DNA from: a virus
DNA length: 49,284 nucleotides
Direction: 5' to 3' (one strand)
Virus record (IMG/VR): IMGVR_UViG_3300035701_000054
Span: 1 to 49,284 of that record
In this document: positions 22,492 through 31,438 of the stretch, one piece after another
Layout: the number at the start of each line of letters is the position of its first letter
How positions within the stretch are numbered: the stretch's first letter is position 1
Notes under the pieces: model-generated
Told to the model about the DNA's origin: nothing
The model's input: the letters and a program-made list of their open reading frames with translations, nothing else
Databases searched by the model: none
Program-made: the position numbers and the translations under genes

Positions 22492-25239
22492 ATGGCTCAC
22501 AATATTAAAAGCCCTGGAGTTTCAGTACAAGTAAAGGATCAAACCTCATACCCGGCAGCCGTAGCAGGTACAGTAGCTGCAGCAGTCGGATTTGCTGAAA
22601 AGGGGCCAATCAATGAACCTACTTTGATATTATCTAAAGAAGAATTTGCAAATACTTTTGGCAGTCCAATAGCCGATAATTATTACTTGGGCATGTTCGC
22701 TGATAAGTATCTAGATGTGGCAGCATCTTATTTTACCAGAGTGGCTCTAGAGGCTGACTATGAAGCAGTGGTTGGAACGATTCCTCCCAACTTCACGACT
22801 TTTCCCGCTAGCGGTATACTATGGGTAGAGCTAGAGGGATTCCCCGAACCAAACAATGGGCTTTATAGAGTAGTACTAGCTACAACGCCTACTACTTTAG
22901 CAACGTTAATTACTGCTCTTAACACAGCATTCAGTTCAGTAACTCTAGCTGACGGTTTAAACTTTCTGGGATCATATATAACAGCTCAGGCCAACGTAAC
23001 AACACCAACGCTACTCGAGATTAAATCCGATCTTTACAGGAATGTAATAATTACGATTAGGGCAGAGACAGTAACTTCTGCTTCTAACATAGTCGGAATT
23101 ATAGCGGGAACGATTGGTATAGCAGATGGATCTTCTTCAACAGACGTAGGAAATTTTGCTTATTCTTATTTAAGAGTTCCTATAACAGCAGTAGCAGCAA
23201 CACCAGCTAGCATAGTGGGAACAGGTGCTATGGTTCAGGCAGATCTTGATAAGTTATCTGGACTGAATAAAGTAAATATCTCAGTTGATGGTAATGGAAC
23301 TAATCCATACAAAACTTATACTAACGTCAACATTAAGCCAACGACTGGCACAGACGGTACTTTCCCCGCTCTGACTGCTCCAGGTGCTCCAACTTTTCCT
23401 CTGACTTTAACAGCTGGAACTTTTGATGTCACTCTGACTGGTTTCTATCATTTTGAAGATGCAACACATAACTCTGGCAACATAAACGTCGCACATTCTA
23501 TAACAGTGGCAACAGGACCTCACGTTAACATGAGTGCTCTTGTGGCAGCTTTGAACGCAGCTCTGGTAGCTGTCGTACTTCCAGGTGTTGGAAAAAATTT
23601 ACAGGACTATGTCCAATTTGCATCTATTGTAGTTGGAATAAATACAGTGTTAACAACGATTAAAGGCACTGCTGCTTTATTTAATTTTGGTGCAGCCGTT
23701 CAAGTAACGCTAGACGATACGGGAACAGCAAATATCACCCAACTCGGTTATGTTGTTGGTCCAAACTCGGCACCAGGAACAGTTTCAACTTTTACAGCAG
23801 CTGGAGTAGCAGCAAAGATTACAGCAGCAGTTGCTGAACTTACAGCAACAGCAGCATCAAGCATTATCACGTTAGACTCTGACAGACTTGGAACTACAAG
23901 CTTTATCAAAATCAACAACGCAACTCTGACTTTAGATAATGCTATCTCTCTACTTCACTTTACAGATAGTACCTCAGATACAGGATCTAACGGATCAAAT
24001 AGCGGTGTAGTAAACTTTGTTGCTAAAGATGCTGGAACTTGGGGTGACAATATTAAAGTTAGAACTTATACCACAACCAACCCAGTAACTATGGCAAGTC
24101 AATATTACATTGAAGTATACTATAACGATGAAAGCGTGGAAATTATAGGGCCAATAGATTGGATTGACCCTGATGCAACTAACTATATTAAAACACTTCT
24201 TGAGGCTTCAAATTATCTCAGAGTAGATTTTGGTGAAACAGTTGAATACCCTAATACAGACATTATAACAGTATTGACAGCAACACCACCAAACAGTGGT
24301 ACACCGAACCCAGATTATTGGCAATTGGCTGGTGGAGGTGATGGTATTCCAGCTAGCACTACAACACAAGATGGTTTAGTAATAGCTGCTCTCGACGAAT
24401 ATTCTGACAGAGAGCAATACGTAGTAGACTTAATTCTAGCTCCAGGATTCTCAAGCAACGCGGTAGTAGCTAAATTACAAAGCGTTGGTGAAGCAAGACA
24501 AGATGTAGTGGTATTAGTAGATCCACCTCCATTCTTGACTTACATTCAAATCATCGACTGGCACAATGGAAGTTATCTGACTTCTACTCCGTTAACTTCA
24601 AGCCACGTTGTATTACTATGGGATTGGCAGCGAGATTTCGATGCAGCAAATTCACAATACGTAGATCTACCACCTTCTATCTATGAAGCAGTAGCTATGG
24701 CTCGAACTGAGAAAAACTTTGAGCTATGGGAAGCTCCTGCAGGACCTGAGAGGGGAATTGTAAATTCTATCTCTTCTTACAGCAAGCCTTCACAGGCTCA
24801 GAGAGAGTATCTATACAATGATACTGATCCAGCATGTGTCAACCCTATCGTTCAGTTTCCTGCCCAAGGTATTTTGATTTATGGTCAGAAAACATGCTTG
24901 AAGCTGAACAAAGCTACAAATAGAATTAACGTAAGACGATTGGTAAACTATATAAAACGAAATGTAGAATTAATCGGAAGCAGATATCTCTTTACGCTCA
25001 ACCAAGCTTCGACTTGGGCTAGTATTTCAAGAGAGATTACATCTTTCTTAGCTAACATTCAAGAACGAGGCGGCCTACAGTCATTCTCGGTAATATTCGA
25101 TGCTTCTACTACTACAGCAGATTACATCGATGCTGGAATCATGTATGGCAAGATTTTCATTCAGCCAACGAGAGTAGCAGAGAGAATCTTTATCGATCTT
25201 ACTATTCAGAGAACTGGAGCATTAGTTACTGAAGTTTAA
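22492..25239 (+). CDS. gp18: Tail sheath protein (gp18-like), enlarged
   Basis: The 915-residue protein is the contractile sheath subunit. The N-terminal IKSPGVSVQVKDQTSYPAAV and VGFAEKGPINEP and the C-terminal region with NRINVRRLVNYIKRNVELIG and FIQPTRVAERIFIDLTIQRT are diagnostic. T4 gp18 has 659 residues; the extra length lies in the middle (about 90-480) and is Thr/Ala-rich beta sequence. Within it two stretches with LITALNTAF and LVAALNAALV look like repeats of one domain. These outer domains probably decorate the tail surface. AGGAGG is near 22480. Confidence 0.93.
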   Translation: MAHNIKSPGVSVQVKDQTSYPAAVAGTVAAAVGFAEKGPINEPTLILSKEEFANTFGSPIADNYYLGMFADKYLDVAASYFTRVALEADYEAVVGTIPPNFTTFPASGILWVELEGFPEPNNGLYRVVLATTPTTLATLITALNTAFSSVTLADGLNFLGSYITAQANVTTPTLLEIKSDLYRNVIITIRAETVTSASNIVGIIAGTIGIADGSSSTDVGNFAYSYLRVPITAVAATPASIVGTGAMVQADLDKLSGLNKVNISVDGNGTNPYKTYTNVNIKPTTGTDGTFPALTAPGAPTFPLTLTAGTFDVTLTGFYHFEDATHNSGNINVAHSITVATGPHVNMSALVAALNAALVAVVLPGVGKNLQDYVQFASIVVGINTVLTTIKGTAALFNFGAAVQVTLDDTGTANITQLGYVVGPNSAPGTVSTFTAAGVAAKITAAVAELTATAASSIITLDSDRLGTTSFIKINNATLTLDNAISLLHFTDSTSDTGSNGSNSGVVNFVAKDAGTWGDNIKVRTYTTTNPVTMASQYYIEVYYNDESVEIIGPIDWIDPDATNYIKTLLEASNYLRVDFGETVEYPNTDIITVLTATPPNSGTPNPDYWQLAGGGDGIPASTTTQDGLVIAALDEYSDREQYVVDLILAPGFSSNAVVAKLQSVGEARQDVVVLVDPPPFLTYIQIIDWHNGSYLTSTPLTSSHVVLLWDWQRDFDAANSQYVDLPPSIYEAVAMARTEKNFELWEAPAGPERGIVNSISSYSKPSQAQREYLYNDTDPACVNPIVQFPAQGILIYGQKTCLKLNKATNRINVRRLVNYIKRNVELIGSRYLFTLNQASTWASISREITSFLANIQERGGLQSFSVIFDASTTTADYIDAGIMYGKIFIQPTRVAERIFIDLTIQRTGALVTEV

Positions 25240-25329
25240 TCTTCAGCTTATGCTGCTTTAAAAACTAGAATTTAATTTCTTACTTTCAAAAGATATATTA
25301 AAGGAAGAAATTTTATGGAGGAATAAAAC

Positions 25330-25974
25330 ATGGCAATTAGCTTATCCTCAGCCATATCAGGAAAAAGAGAACCGAAGAGAGCTAACCGTTGGGTGCTCAA
25401 ATTTGAAACCGTACCTTACCCTGCAGCAGCAGGCAACGTAGTAGGCAGTCAGCTTTCTAATGGTGCTTCTGATGCAGCAGAGTCCTTAGCCATAGACTTA
25501 GTTTCTGCTTCAAGACCAACCCTGAACGTTAACCAGGCTGAAATCTCTCGATTAAACGAGAAATGGAAGTTTGCACAGAACCCTACGTGGGAGCCGGTCA
25601 CAGTTACTTTCTATGACTTCGACTCTGGCCAAGGTTCTGCAACACAGATCATGTGGAGATGGATGCAGACTATTTATGATGTACTAAATGGCACAATGGG
25701 TTATGCAGCTGTCTATAAAGTAGATGCTTCGTTAATCCTTTTGGGACCAGGCCAGACAAGCACTGGTGGAACAAAAGAGTCCAGCACTTCTATAGAAATT
25801 ATTGAGGCTTGGGACCTGTTCGGATGTTTCCCAAATAATATGAGCACTGGAGAACTTTCTTATGAATCTACAGATGCTTTAAGAGTAACGGTTGAACTCG
25901 TGTATGATTATGCTAATTTGCATACTAATGCTGATACTGGCGGTCAAGGTGGAACTTGGTCTAAGATCGGCTAA
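25330..25974 (+). CDS. gp19: Tail tube protein (gp19-like)
   Basis: The 214-residue protein forms the inner tube through which DNA is injected. Family features include KRANRWVLKF, WKFAQNPTWEPVTVTFYDFD, MWRWMQTIYD and IEAWDLFGCFPNNMSTGELS. It directly follows the sheath gene, as in T4. GGAGG lies upstream of ATG 25330. Confidence 0.92.
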   Translation: MAISLSSAISGKREPKRANRWVLKFETVPYPAAAGNVVGSQLSNGASDAAESLAIDLVSASRPTLNVNQAEISRLNEKWKFAQNPTWEPVTVTFYDFDSGQGSATQIMWRWMQTIYDVLNGTMGYAAVYKVDASLILLGPGQTSTGGTKESSTSIEIIEAWDLFGCFPNNMSTGELSYESTDALRVTVELVYDYANLHTNADTGGQGGTWSKIG

Positions 25975-26010
25975 GCGCATAATTTACAATGATTAAAAAC
26001 TGGAATTTTT

Positions 26011-26044
26011 CTAAGTAGTTGGCAAATTAATATAAACTACTTAG
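26011..26044 (+). promoter_or_regulatory. Hairpin immediately upstream of the gp26-like start
   Basis: A perfect 10-bp inverted repeat CTAAGTAGTT/AACTACTTAG with a 14-nt loop ends right before the ribosome-binding site of the next gene. It has no T-run, so a terminator is unlikely; it may control translation or RNA stability. Confidence 0.55.
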
Positions 26045-26056
26045 GAAGGAGCAAAT

Positions 26057-26983
26057 ATGTCAGATAGATCTTCAAATGAAATAGAAATACCTCAAGCAAT
26101 AAACAAACCAAAGGGTGATGAGAAATTAAAGGCTGGACATCCAATAGGCTCTAAGAACAAAATGGAGGTCCAGCCTAAGCCCATAACTATAACCCAAGTT
26201 AAATCTAAATCCAGATTTGAACCCGAAGCTATACCTGTAGAAATTCCTTCACACGGTTTTCTTTACAAAGGCAAAACTAATGATGGGGATCTTGTCAGAG
26301 GCATTGTAAAAATTCGTCAGATGACTTTGAATGAAGAGAAGATCCTCACTACAGATCGGCTTGTACAACAAGGTAAAGCTTTAGATATGATTTTAGAAAA
26401 TTGTATCAAATCTGATTTTAGTCCTTATGACTTGTTATCTAGCGACAGATTGTATCTTCTGTTCTATCTAAGAGGGATGTCATATGGGCTAGATTATGAT
26501 TTCGATGTGAGATGTTATCACTGTGGAGCTAATTTCCTTCAGACAATTCAAATTGATAAGCTTCCCGTAAAAGAATGGGAGACACCTGAAGACGCAATCG
26601 AACCAATCGTTATAAAGTTGCCTCAATCTGGAGCTATAGTTGAATCGCATTATATGCGCGGGAGCGATGAAAGTAAGTTAATGGAAAAAGCGAGAGAAAT
26701 CCGAAATTTCAATCAAGCAGATGATGACATCGGCGATTCACTCGTACTTCTCATTGACAAAGTTACTATGGCTGACGGAGAAATGCTCAATCCCAGAGAC
26801 AGAGAAGACTTCATTAATTTTGGACTGATTGGTGGTGATGCTGATTTCTTCAGAGATGTCTTAAGAGAAAAGGATTGTGGAATTAAGCAACTTGACCATA
26901 TTTATTGTCCAAAGTGCAATGGTGATTTAGCTTTTAACGTGCCTCTTGGTAGAAACTTTTTTCGTCGATCTCGACGCGGCTAG
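26057..26983 (+). CDS. gp26: Baseplate hub protein (T4 gp26-like)
   Basis: The 308-residue protein has a disordered basic N-terminus (1-55), then the T4-baseplate-family core: VEIPSHGFLYKGK, IVKIRQMTLNEEKILTTDRL, LLSSDRLYLLFYLRGMSYGL. Two C-x2-C pairs (CYHC and CPKC) probably bind one zinc. The gene follows the tube gene. The next reading frame overlaps its 3' end in the +1 frame at a TTT-TTT-C run, so part of the product may be extended by frameshifting. Confidence 0.8.
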   Translation: MSDRSSNEIEIPQAINKPKGDEKLKAGHPIGSKNKMEVQPKPITITQVKSKSRFEPEAIPVEIPSHGFLYKGKTNDGDLVRGIVKIRQMTLNEEKILTTDRLVQQGKALDMILENCIKSDFSPYDLLSSDRLYLLFYLRGMSYGLDYDFDVRCYHCGANFLQTIQIDKLPVKEWETPEDAIEPIVIKLPQSGAIVESHYMRGSDESKLMEKAREIRNFNQADDDIGDSLVLLIDKVTMADGEMLNPRDREDFINFGLIGGDADFFRDVLREKDCGIKQLDHIYCPKCNGDLAFNVPLGRNFFRRSRRG

Positions 26984-27272
26984 GAATCAGCGTCGATATT
27001 ATGCCCTTCTAGAGGAACAATATAGAATAGCCTATATATCTCAGGGTGCTATGAGTTTTTACGATGTAGAGTGTTTAACTTTTGAAGATAGAAAGTCAGT
27101 CGTAGAAATTATATCTAATATTAAAAAGGAAGAAAAAGAATCTATAGACAAAACTACATCAGGAAGCAGAGTACCTTCTACACCTCCGAAAACTTTTCCA
27201 AAGACGCACAAATATAGTTCCGTTAATAATAAGTTTAAAGCCCCGTTCAGAGCGCCATATGTTAAAAAATAG
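26946..27272 (+). CDS. Frame overlapping the gp26-like gene; probable frameshift extension
   Basis: The reading frame encodes YYALLEEQYRIAYISQGAMS, then FYDVECLTFEDRKSVVEI and a Pro/Lys-rich tail. This resembles the small helical tail-assembly segments that follow gp26-type genes in other phages. The only early in-frame start is TTG 26946, which has no ribosome-binding site, and the first ATG (27051) would drop the conserved part. A +1 shift at TTT-TTT-C (26957-26963) would fuse it to the gp26-like protein. Confidence 0.6.
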   Translation: MVETFFVDLDAARNQRRYYALLEEQYRIAYISQGAMSFYDVECLTFEDRKSVVEIISNIKKEEKESIDKTTSGSRVPSTPPKTFPKTHKYSSVNNKFKAPFRAPYVKK

Positions 27273-27286
27273 CATATTTCTTTCAT

Positions 27287-28321
27287 ATGAAAATAGCAAT
27301 ATATTCTGACTTGCATCTATATAATCACCACAAGCTTCTAATCAATTCAGAAACAGCTCTTAAATTTCTTACATACCTAAAAGAATATTGCATCGAGAAT
27401 AAAATCGAAATTATCGTTAATGCTGGTGATTTCTTTCACACTAAGGCTCGAGCGTACGCTCCTCATGTTATTCAAGCCTGGCTTCGAATTAAAGACATAA
27501 ATAAAAGCAAGATCAAACAGTATACGCTTATCGGTAATCACGATATGTCAAATCCGAATAACACAATGAATTCGATCTTGTTTGTATTTAGCGATTATTC
27601 AAAAATCATACCAGATTATTATTTTATTGATTATGAAAAAGTAAGAGTGCATTTTTTAAGCTTCACAAATAGCATGTTCGAGGGCTTCATCTTATCTGAG
27701 GAAAAGAAAAATGTATTAGTTGCTCATTTAGACATCATAGGGTTTTTAATGCCGAATGGATTTAGAGCTGTTACTGGTTTTAAGATAGAAGACTTCAAAG
27801 GTTTTGATTTAGTCGTAACTGGGCATTATCACAAACATCAATTCAGAGATAACGTTGTTTATGTCGGTAGCCCATATCAAACAAACTTTGCTGAGCGAGA
27901 TCAAGAGCACGGCTTTTTAGTACTTGATACCGATAATGTTACTTGGGAGTTTATTGAATATAAAGATGCTCCAAAATATAAAGTTGTAACGATTAAAAAA
28001 AATAGCGATATAAATGTTGATGATATCAAAGGAAATTTTGTAAAAGTCAAATTGCTTAACGAAAAAATTGATAAGTCAAAACTCAGAGATAATATTTTTT
28101 CTATGGGTGCCGTCAGCATCGATATTATACCACCAGAAGATGTAAAAGAGATTGAGAAATATTATGACAAAATATTAGGGAATGAGCCTCAAGAAGTGGC
28201 AACAGCCTATTTAAAGAGCTTGACAAACCCTACTCTTAATAAAGAAAAGCTTCTCAAGTATTTTAGCAAAATAGAAGATATCGCTAATAAAATGTCGGAG
28301 TTTGAGCTAGATGAAATTTAA
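27287..28321 (+). CDS. gp47: Recombination nuclease subunit (gp47, Mre11/SbcD-like)
   Basis: The 344-residue calcineurin-like phosphoesterase has all metal-binding motifs: SDLHL (Asp 8, His 10), NAGDFF (Asp 48), GNHD (84-86), a His at 147 and GHYHKH (His 180, 182). With gp46 it forms the Mre11-Rad50-type nuclease that resects ends for recombination-dependent replication in T4. The next gene starts 11 nt before its end. Confidence 0.93.
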   Translation: MKIAIYSDLHLYNHHKLLINSETALKFLTYLKEYCIENKIEIIVNAGDFFHTKARAYAPHVIQAWLRIKDINKSKIKQYTLIGNHDMSNPNNTMNSILFVFSDYSKIIPDYYFIDYEKVRVHFLSFTNSMFEGFILSEEKKNVLVAHLDIIGFLMPNGFRAVTGFKIEDFKGFDLVVTGHYHKHQFRDNVVYVGSPYQTNFAERDQEHGFLVLDTDNVTWEFIEYKDAPKYKVVTIKKNSDINVDDIKGNFVKVKLLNEKIDKSKLRDNIFSMGAVSIDIIPPEDVKEIEKYYDKILGNEPQEVATAYLKSLTNPTLNKEKLLKYFSKIEDIANKMSEFELDEI

Positions 28322-30131
28322 CTATATAAAATTCAAGAACTTCATGAGCTATGGTGATGATGTCTATACAATCTCGCTATCAAGTATAGGTATTACTCTT
28401 ATTACTGGTTCTAATAAAAAAGACGGCGGAAGTAACGGATCTGGGAAAAGTACTGCGATAGTAGAGTCTGTAGTCTATGCTTTATATGGGCAAACTACGA
28501 AGAAACTTAAGGCTGAGCATGTTATAAACAACAAAAATAAAAAAGACTGTTTTGTTGAGATTTCTTTTAATATAAACCAAGATGAATACGTCATAAGAAG
28601 ATATCGCAATCACGGAGAAAAAGGAAACCAATTAATATTTGAAAAGAATGGCAAGGACTTATCTTTAGAAAAAATTCGCGATACTCAAAGTCTCATAGAA
28701 GCAACAATACGGATAAGCTTTAAATCGTTTATACTTTCTATAGTTCTTTCACAAGAGAAGATGGCGGGATTTGCAGAGAATGAGCCCATAGAAAGAAGAA
28801 AGATTATTGAAAGTCTTTTGATGTATGATTTCATATCTAAATATAATAAAGTGGCTAAAGAGGCTCTTCGAATAATAAAACCAGAAATAGAAACTCTCTC
28901 AAGTACTTATCGTGATAAAAATGAAACTGCAAATACTTTAACTAACAATTTGTTAAGCTATGTTGATAAATGGGAAACCGAAGAAAGTACTAAGAAGAAT
29001 AGAGTAAAAGAGCTCACAAAAGAACTAGATGAATGGAAGAAAATTAACCCTACAGAAGAGCTAAAACATAGAGAAGAACTTAGAAAGAAGATTCGCGAAA
29101 AAGATACTCTTGTAAACTCTAAAGAACAGTTCGAGGATAGCGTCCTCAGTGCCACTAGTAATTTGCAAAAGCTCAAACCTAAACTAGCTGAGAAAGAAAA
29201 AGAGATAGCTGAAATAAGCCTGAATCCTGAAAATTGTCCTACTTGCGGAAGTGCAATTAAAGATGATCTATTTAAGAAATATCTACAGAAGAGAATTGAT
29301 GAAAGAGACGAGTTTAAGAATTCGATATCGGTAGCGAAAGACAATATATCTAATCTGAAAGAGAAAATATCTAACTACGAATCTCTCATTAAAAACAAGA
29401 CTAATGAAATAGTCGCTTTAAGCGAAAGTGTTTTTTCAGATCTTTCAGATGAAGAGGTAGGACATTTAAGGGAGAAAATAACAAGTACTGAATCAGAAAT
29501 TAGCGTTTTGAATTCACAGACTACCCACTCTATTGAAGAAGATGAGTATATAAAAAATACACAAAAGAAAGTTGAAGAGATCAAGCAACAATCGTTAAAA
29601 TTGAAAAAGAAAATAAATAAGTTTCAAGAAGAACAATCTTATTTCGAGTGGTGGAAAGATGCATTAGGGAACTCGCCCAATTCAATGAAGTCTTTTTGCA
29701 TTAATCACGTTTTAATGTCGTTAAATAAATATATCAACTATTACCTCGGATTCTTTGGTTACGATATGAGTTATAACTTAGACGCTGAGTTGGAAGACGC
29801 AATAATCAAAGACGGTGAAAATACAACTTTTGGACAATTAAGCGGTGGCGAGAAAAGATCGGTAGAAATAAGCTTAGTCTTCGCTTTGTATGAAATAGTC
29901 CGGCTGAAAATGCCCGACAACATAAATATAATAGTCCTTGACGAAATACTGTCTAACTATTTAGATGAAGTCAGAGTTGCTGGTACTCTAGATTTACTCA
30001 GCGAATTGGAGAGAAGAGGGTTGAGCATATTTGTAATTGATCACAGAAATCTCATCAAAGAGAACTTGGATTGTAAAGTCATCAACGTTCTAAAAGACAA
30101 AGATGGTTTTTCCAGTTTAGAATTAAGCTGA
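28311..30131 (+). CDS. gp46: Recombination nuclease ATPase (gp46, Rad50/SbcC-like)
   Basis: The 606-residue SMC-family ATPase has Walker A GSNGSGKS (40-47), Q-loop region VLSQEKM, long coiled coils (about 190-440) around a CPTC zinc hook (309-312), signature LSGGEKR (510-516) and Walker B IIVLDEI (540-546). It partners with the overlapping gp47 gene. The Walker A loop is preceded by NKKDG, a small local extension. Confidence 0.93.
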   Translation: MKFNYIKFKNFMSYGDDVYTISLSSIGITLITGSNKKDGGSNGSGKSTAIVESVVYALYGQTTKKLKAEHVINNKNKKDCFVEISFNINQDEYVIRRYRNHGEKGNQLIFEKNGKDLSLEKIRDTQSLIEATIRISFKSFILSIVLSQEKMAGFAENEPIERRKIIESLLMYDFISKYNKVAKEALRIIKPEIETLSSTYRDKNETANTLTNNLLSYVDKWETEESTKKNRVKELTKELDEWKKINPTEELKHREELRKKIREKDTLVNSKEQFEDSVLSATSNLQKLKPKLAEKEKEIAEISLNPENCPTCGSAIKDDLFKKYLQKRIDERDEFKNSISVAKDNISNLKEKISNYESLIKNKTNEIVALSESVFSDLSDEEVGHLREKITSTESEISVLNSQTTHSIEEDEYIKNTQKKVEEIKQQSLKLKKKINKFQEEQSYFEWWKDALGNSPNSMKSFCINHVLMSLNKYINYYLGFFGYDMSYNLDAELEDAIIKDGENTTFGQLSGGEKRSVEISLVFALYEIVRLKMPDNINIIVLDEILSNYLDEVRVAGTLDLLSELERRGLSIFVIDHRNLIKENLDCKVINVLKDKDGFSSLELS

Positions 30132-30134
30132 GCA

Positions 30135-30629
30135 ATGAAAGATAATACTATGGAGAAAGAATTTGTTCAAACTAAGACATTTATTGTTAGCGATAATCTA
30201 ATTGAAACTGTTAGACATTTACTTTCTGATGGATGGCGGAAGTTAGAAAACTATTGTTTTTTCAAAGAACGTAATAATTATGTTCTAAAAATCGATGGTA
30301 GTAAGCATCCAATGTGGCAAATAGAAGTAAAACCAAAGACCAATGAGTTCGACAACAATGATTGGAAATTACGCCAAGACATGAGAAACTTATTGCAATT
30401 AGGGAAAGAAGGACATCGAAAGAAACTTTATGTAAATGATAAAAATCGAAAAGACATAACTAATCTTATTTCAATGATGAAGCAAAATAACTATAATTTG
30501 ATTTTCAATAATGAATATATTTTGTTTAGAACTAAAAGCAATAGTGTTAAGATATTCAAAATAGCTGCTGCTATAGATCTCGTTGAACAACTTGATGGTT
30601 GGTATGTTGGACAGAAAAGGATGTTCTAA
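30135..30629 (+). CDS. Unknown protein
   Basis: The 164-residue basic protein lies between the gp46 and uvsX genes. Two in-frame ATGs (30135, 30150) are possible. The sequence is mixed alpha/beta with WRKLENYCFFKERNNYVLKI early and no motif I recognise. It ends in TAATG with the next gene. Confidence 0.6.
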   Translation: MKDNTMEKEFVQTKTFIVSDNLIETVRHLLSDGWRKLENYCFFKERNNYVLKIDGSKHPMWQIEVKPKTNEFDNNDWKLRQDMRNLLQLGKEGHRKKLYVNDKNRKDITNLISMMKQNNYNLIFNNEYILFRTKSNSVKIFKIAAAIDLVEQLDGWYVGQKRMF

Positions 30630-31090
30630 TGGAATTTAGACCAGGTGCTAAAATTATACTCAAAGGCGAATATATTAAAAAATTTACTAAAGAAGAACAT
30701 GATTCTCGTAGTTTTCAAATAGTAGCTCTAACTGATAATGCTGTTGGCGTCAGAAATATAAGATCCCAAAGAATGTATACTTTACCGTTAGAAGCAGTAT
30801 CACGTAATATAGATATTGTAGCCACAGCCAATTTGACAAAACCAATTCCATTTTTCACGTCTACTACTAGACCAGATGTAGTAATCGTTTCACCGCCAGT
30901 AATACCGATTCCACCGCCATTTGTTCCGACTCCAAAGCCGATGCCAGTGCCAGCACCTACACCCCCACCACTTATGTTTACACACGTTGCTCCTCTACCC
31001 AAAGGTGGCATTACTATAAAATCTATATCGGCTCAAGCATCTGTAATTTCTTCTGACAACCCGTTTAGCAGTCTTTATGGTAATGGCTAG
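30629..31090 (+). CDS. Unknown protein with proline-rich segment
   Basis: The 153-residue protein has an N-terminal beta-rich part (FRPGAKIILKGEYIKKF) and a Pro-rich linker (about residues 85-120) with repeated PPP and PxP. AAAAGG near 30615 and the TAATG overlap fix ATG 30629. The C-terminal 30 residues are Ser-rich. The function is unknown; Pro-rich linkers often tether partners. Confidence 0.6.
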   Translation: MEFRPGAKIILKGEYIKKFTKEEHDSRSFQIVALTDNAVGVRNIRSQRMYTLPLEAVSRNIDIVATANLTKPIPFFTSTTRPDVVIVSPPVIPIPPPFVPTPKPMPVPAPTPPPLMFTHVAPLPKGGITIKSISAQASVISSDNPFSSLYGNG

Positions 31091-31421
31091 AACTTTAAAA
31101 AAGATACCACCCAAGATAATTGAAGTGTTAAAAGAAGCAGCAGAAACGATGGCATTGATCGAGGGAAAGTCAGTAACTAAAGAAACGAAAGACTATGAGA
31201 CCTTAGTGGCAAAAATAGTAAATGGAATAATAAAGAAAAAAAAAGTAGATATACTGGCGTATGACACAATGGTTCGTGTATATCCACAAACAAGGAATAT
31301 AATTAACCAACTTATCAAAGAGGTTAGGCTTTTCTCTTTATATGACAGAGAACCTGCTACTATAAATTTCGACTATTCGGCATATTTAAAACAAATTGAA
31401 GAACTTGCAGAAATCAGATAG
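31083..31421 (+). CDS. Unknown protein upstream of uvsX
   Basis: The 112-residue basic, helical protein starts at ATG 31083, or at ATG 31077 two codons earlier; neither has a good ribosome-binding site, so coupling to the previous gene is likely. It has KKIPPKIIEVLKEAAETMAL and a helical C-terminus. No motif is recognised. Confidence 0.6.
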   Translation: MARTLKKIPPKIIEVLKEAAETMALIEGKSVTKETKDYETLVAKIVNGIIKKKKVDILAYDTMVRVYPQTRNIINQLIKEVRLFSLYDREPATINFDYSAYLKQIEELAEIR

Positions 31422-31438
31422 AATGAAGGAGAGTTTAT

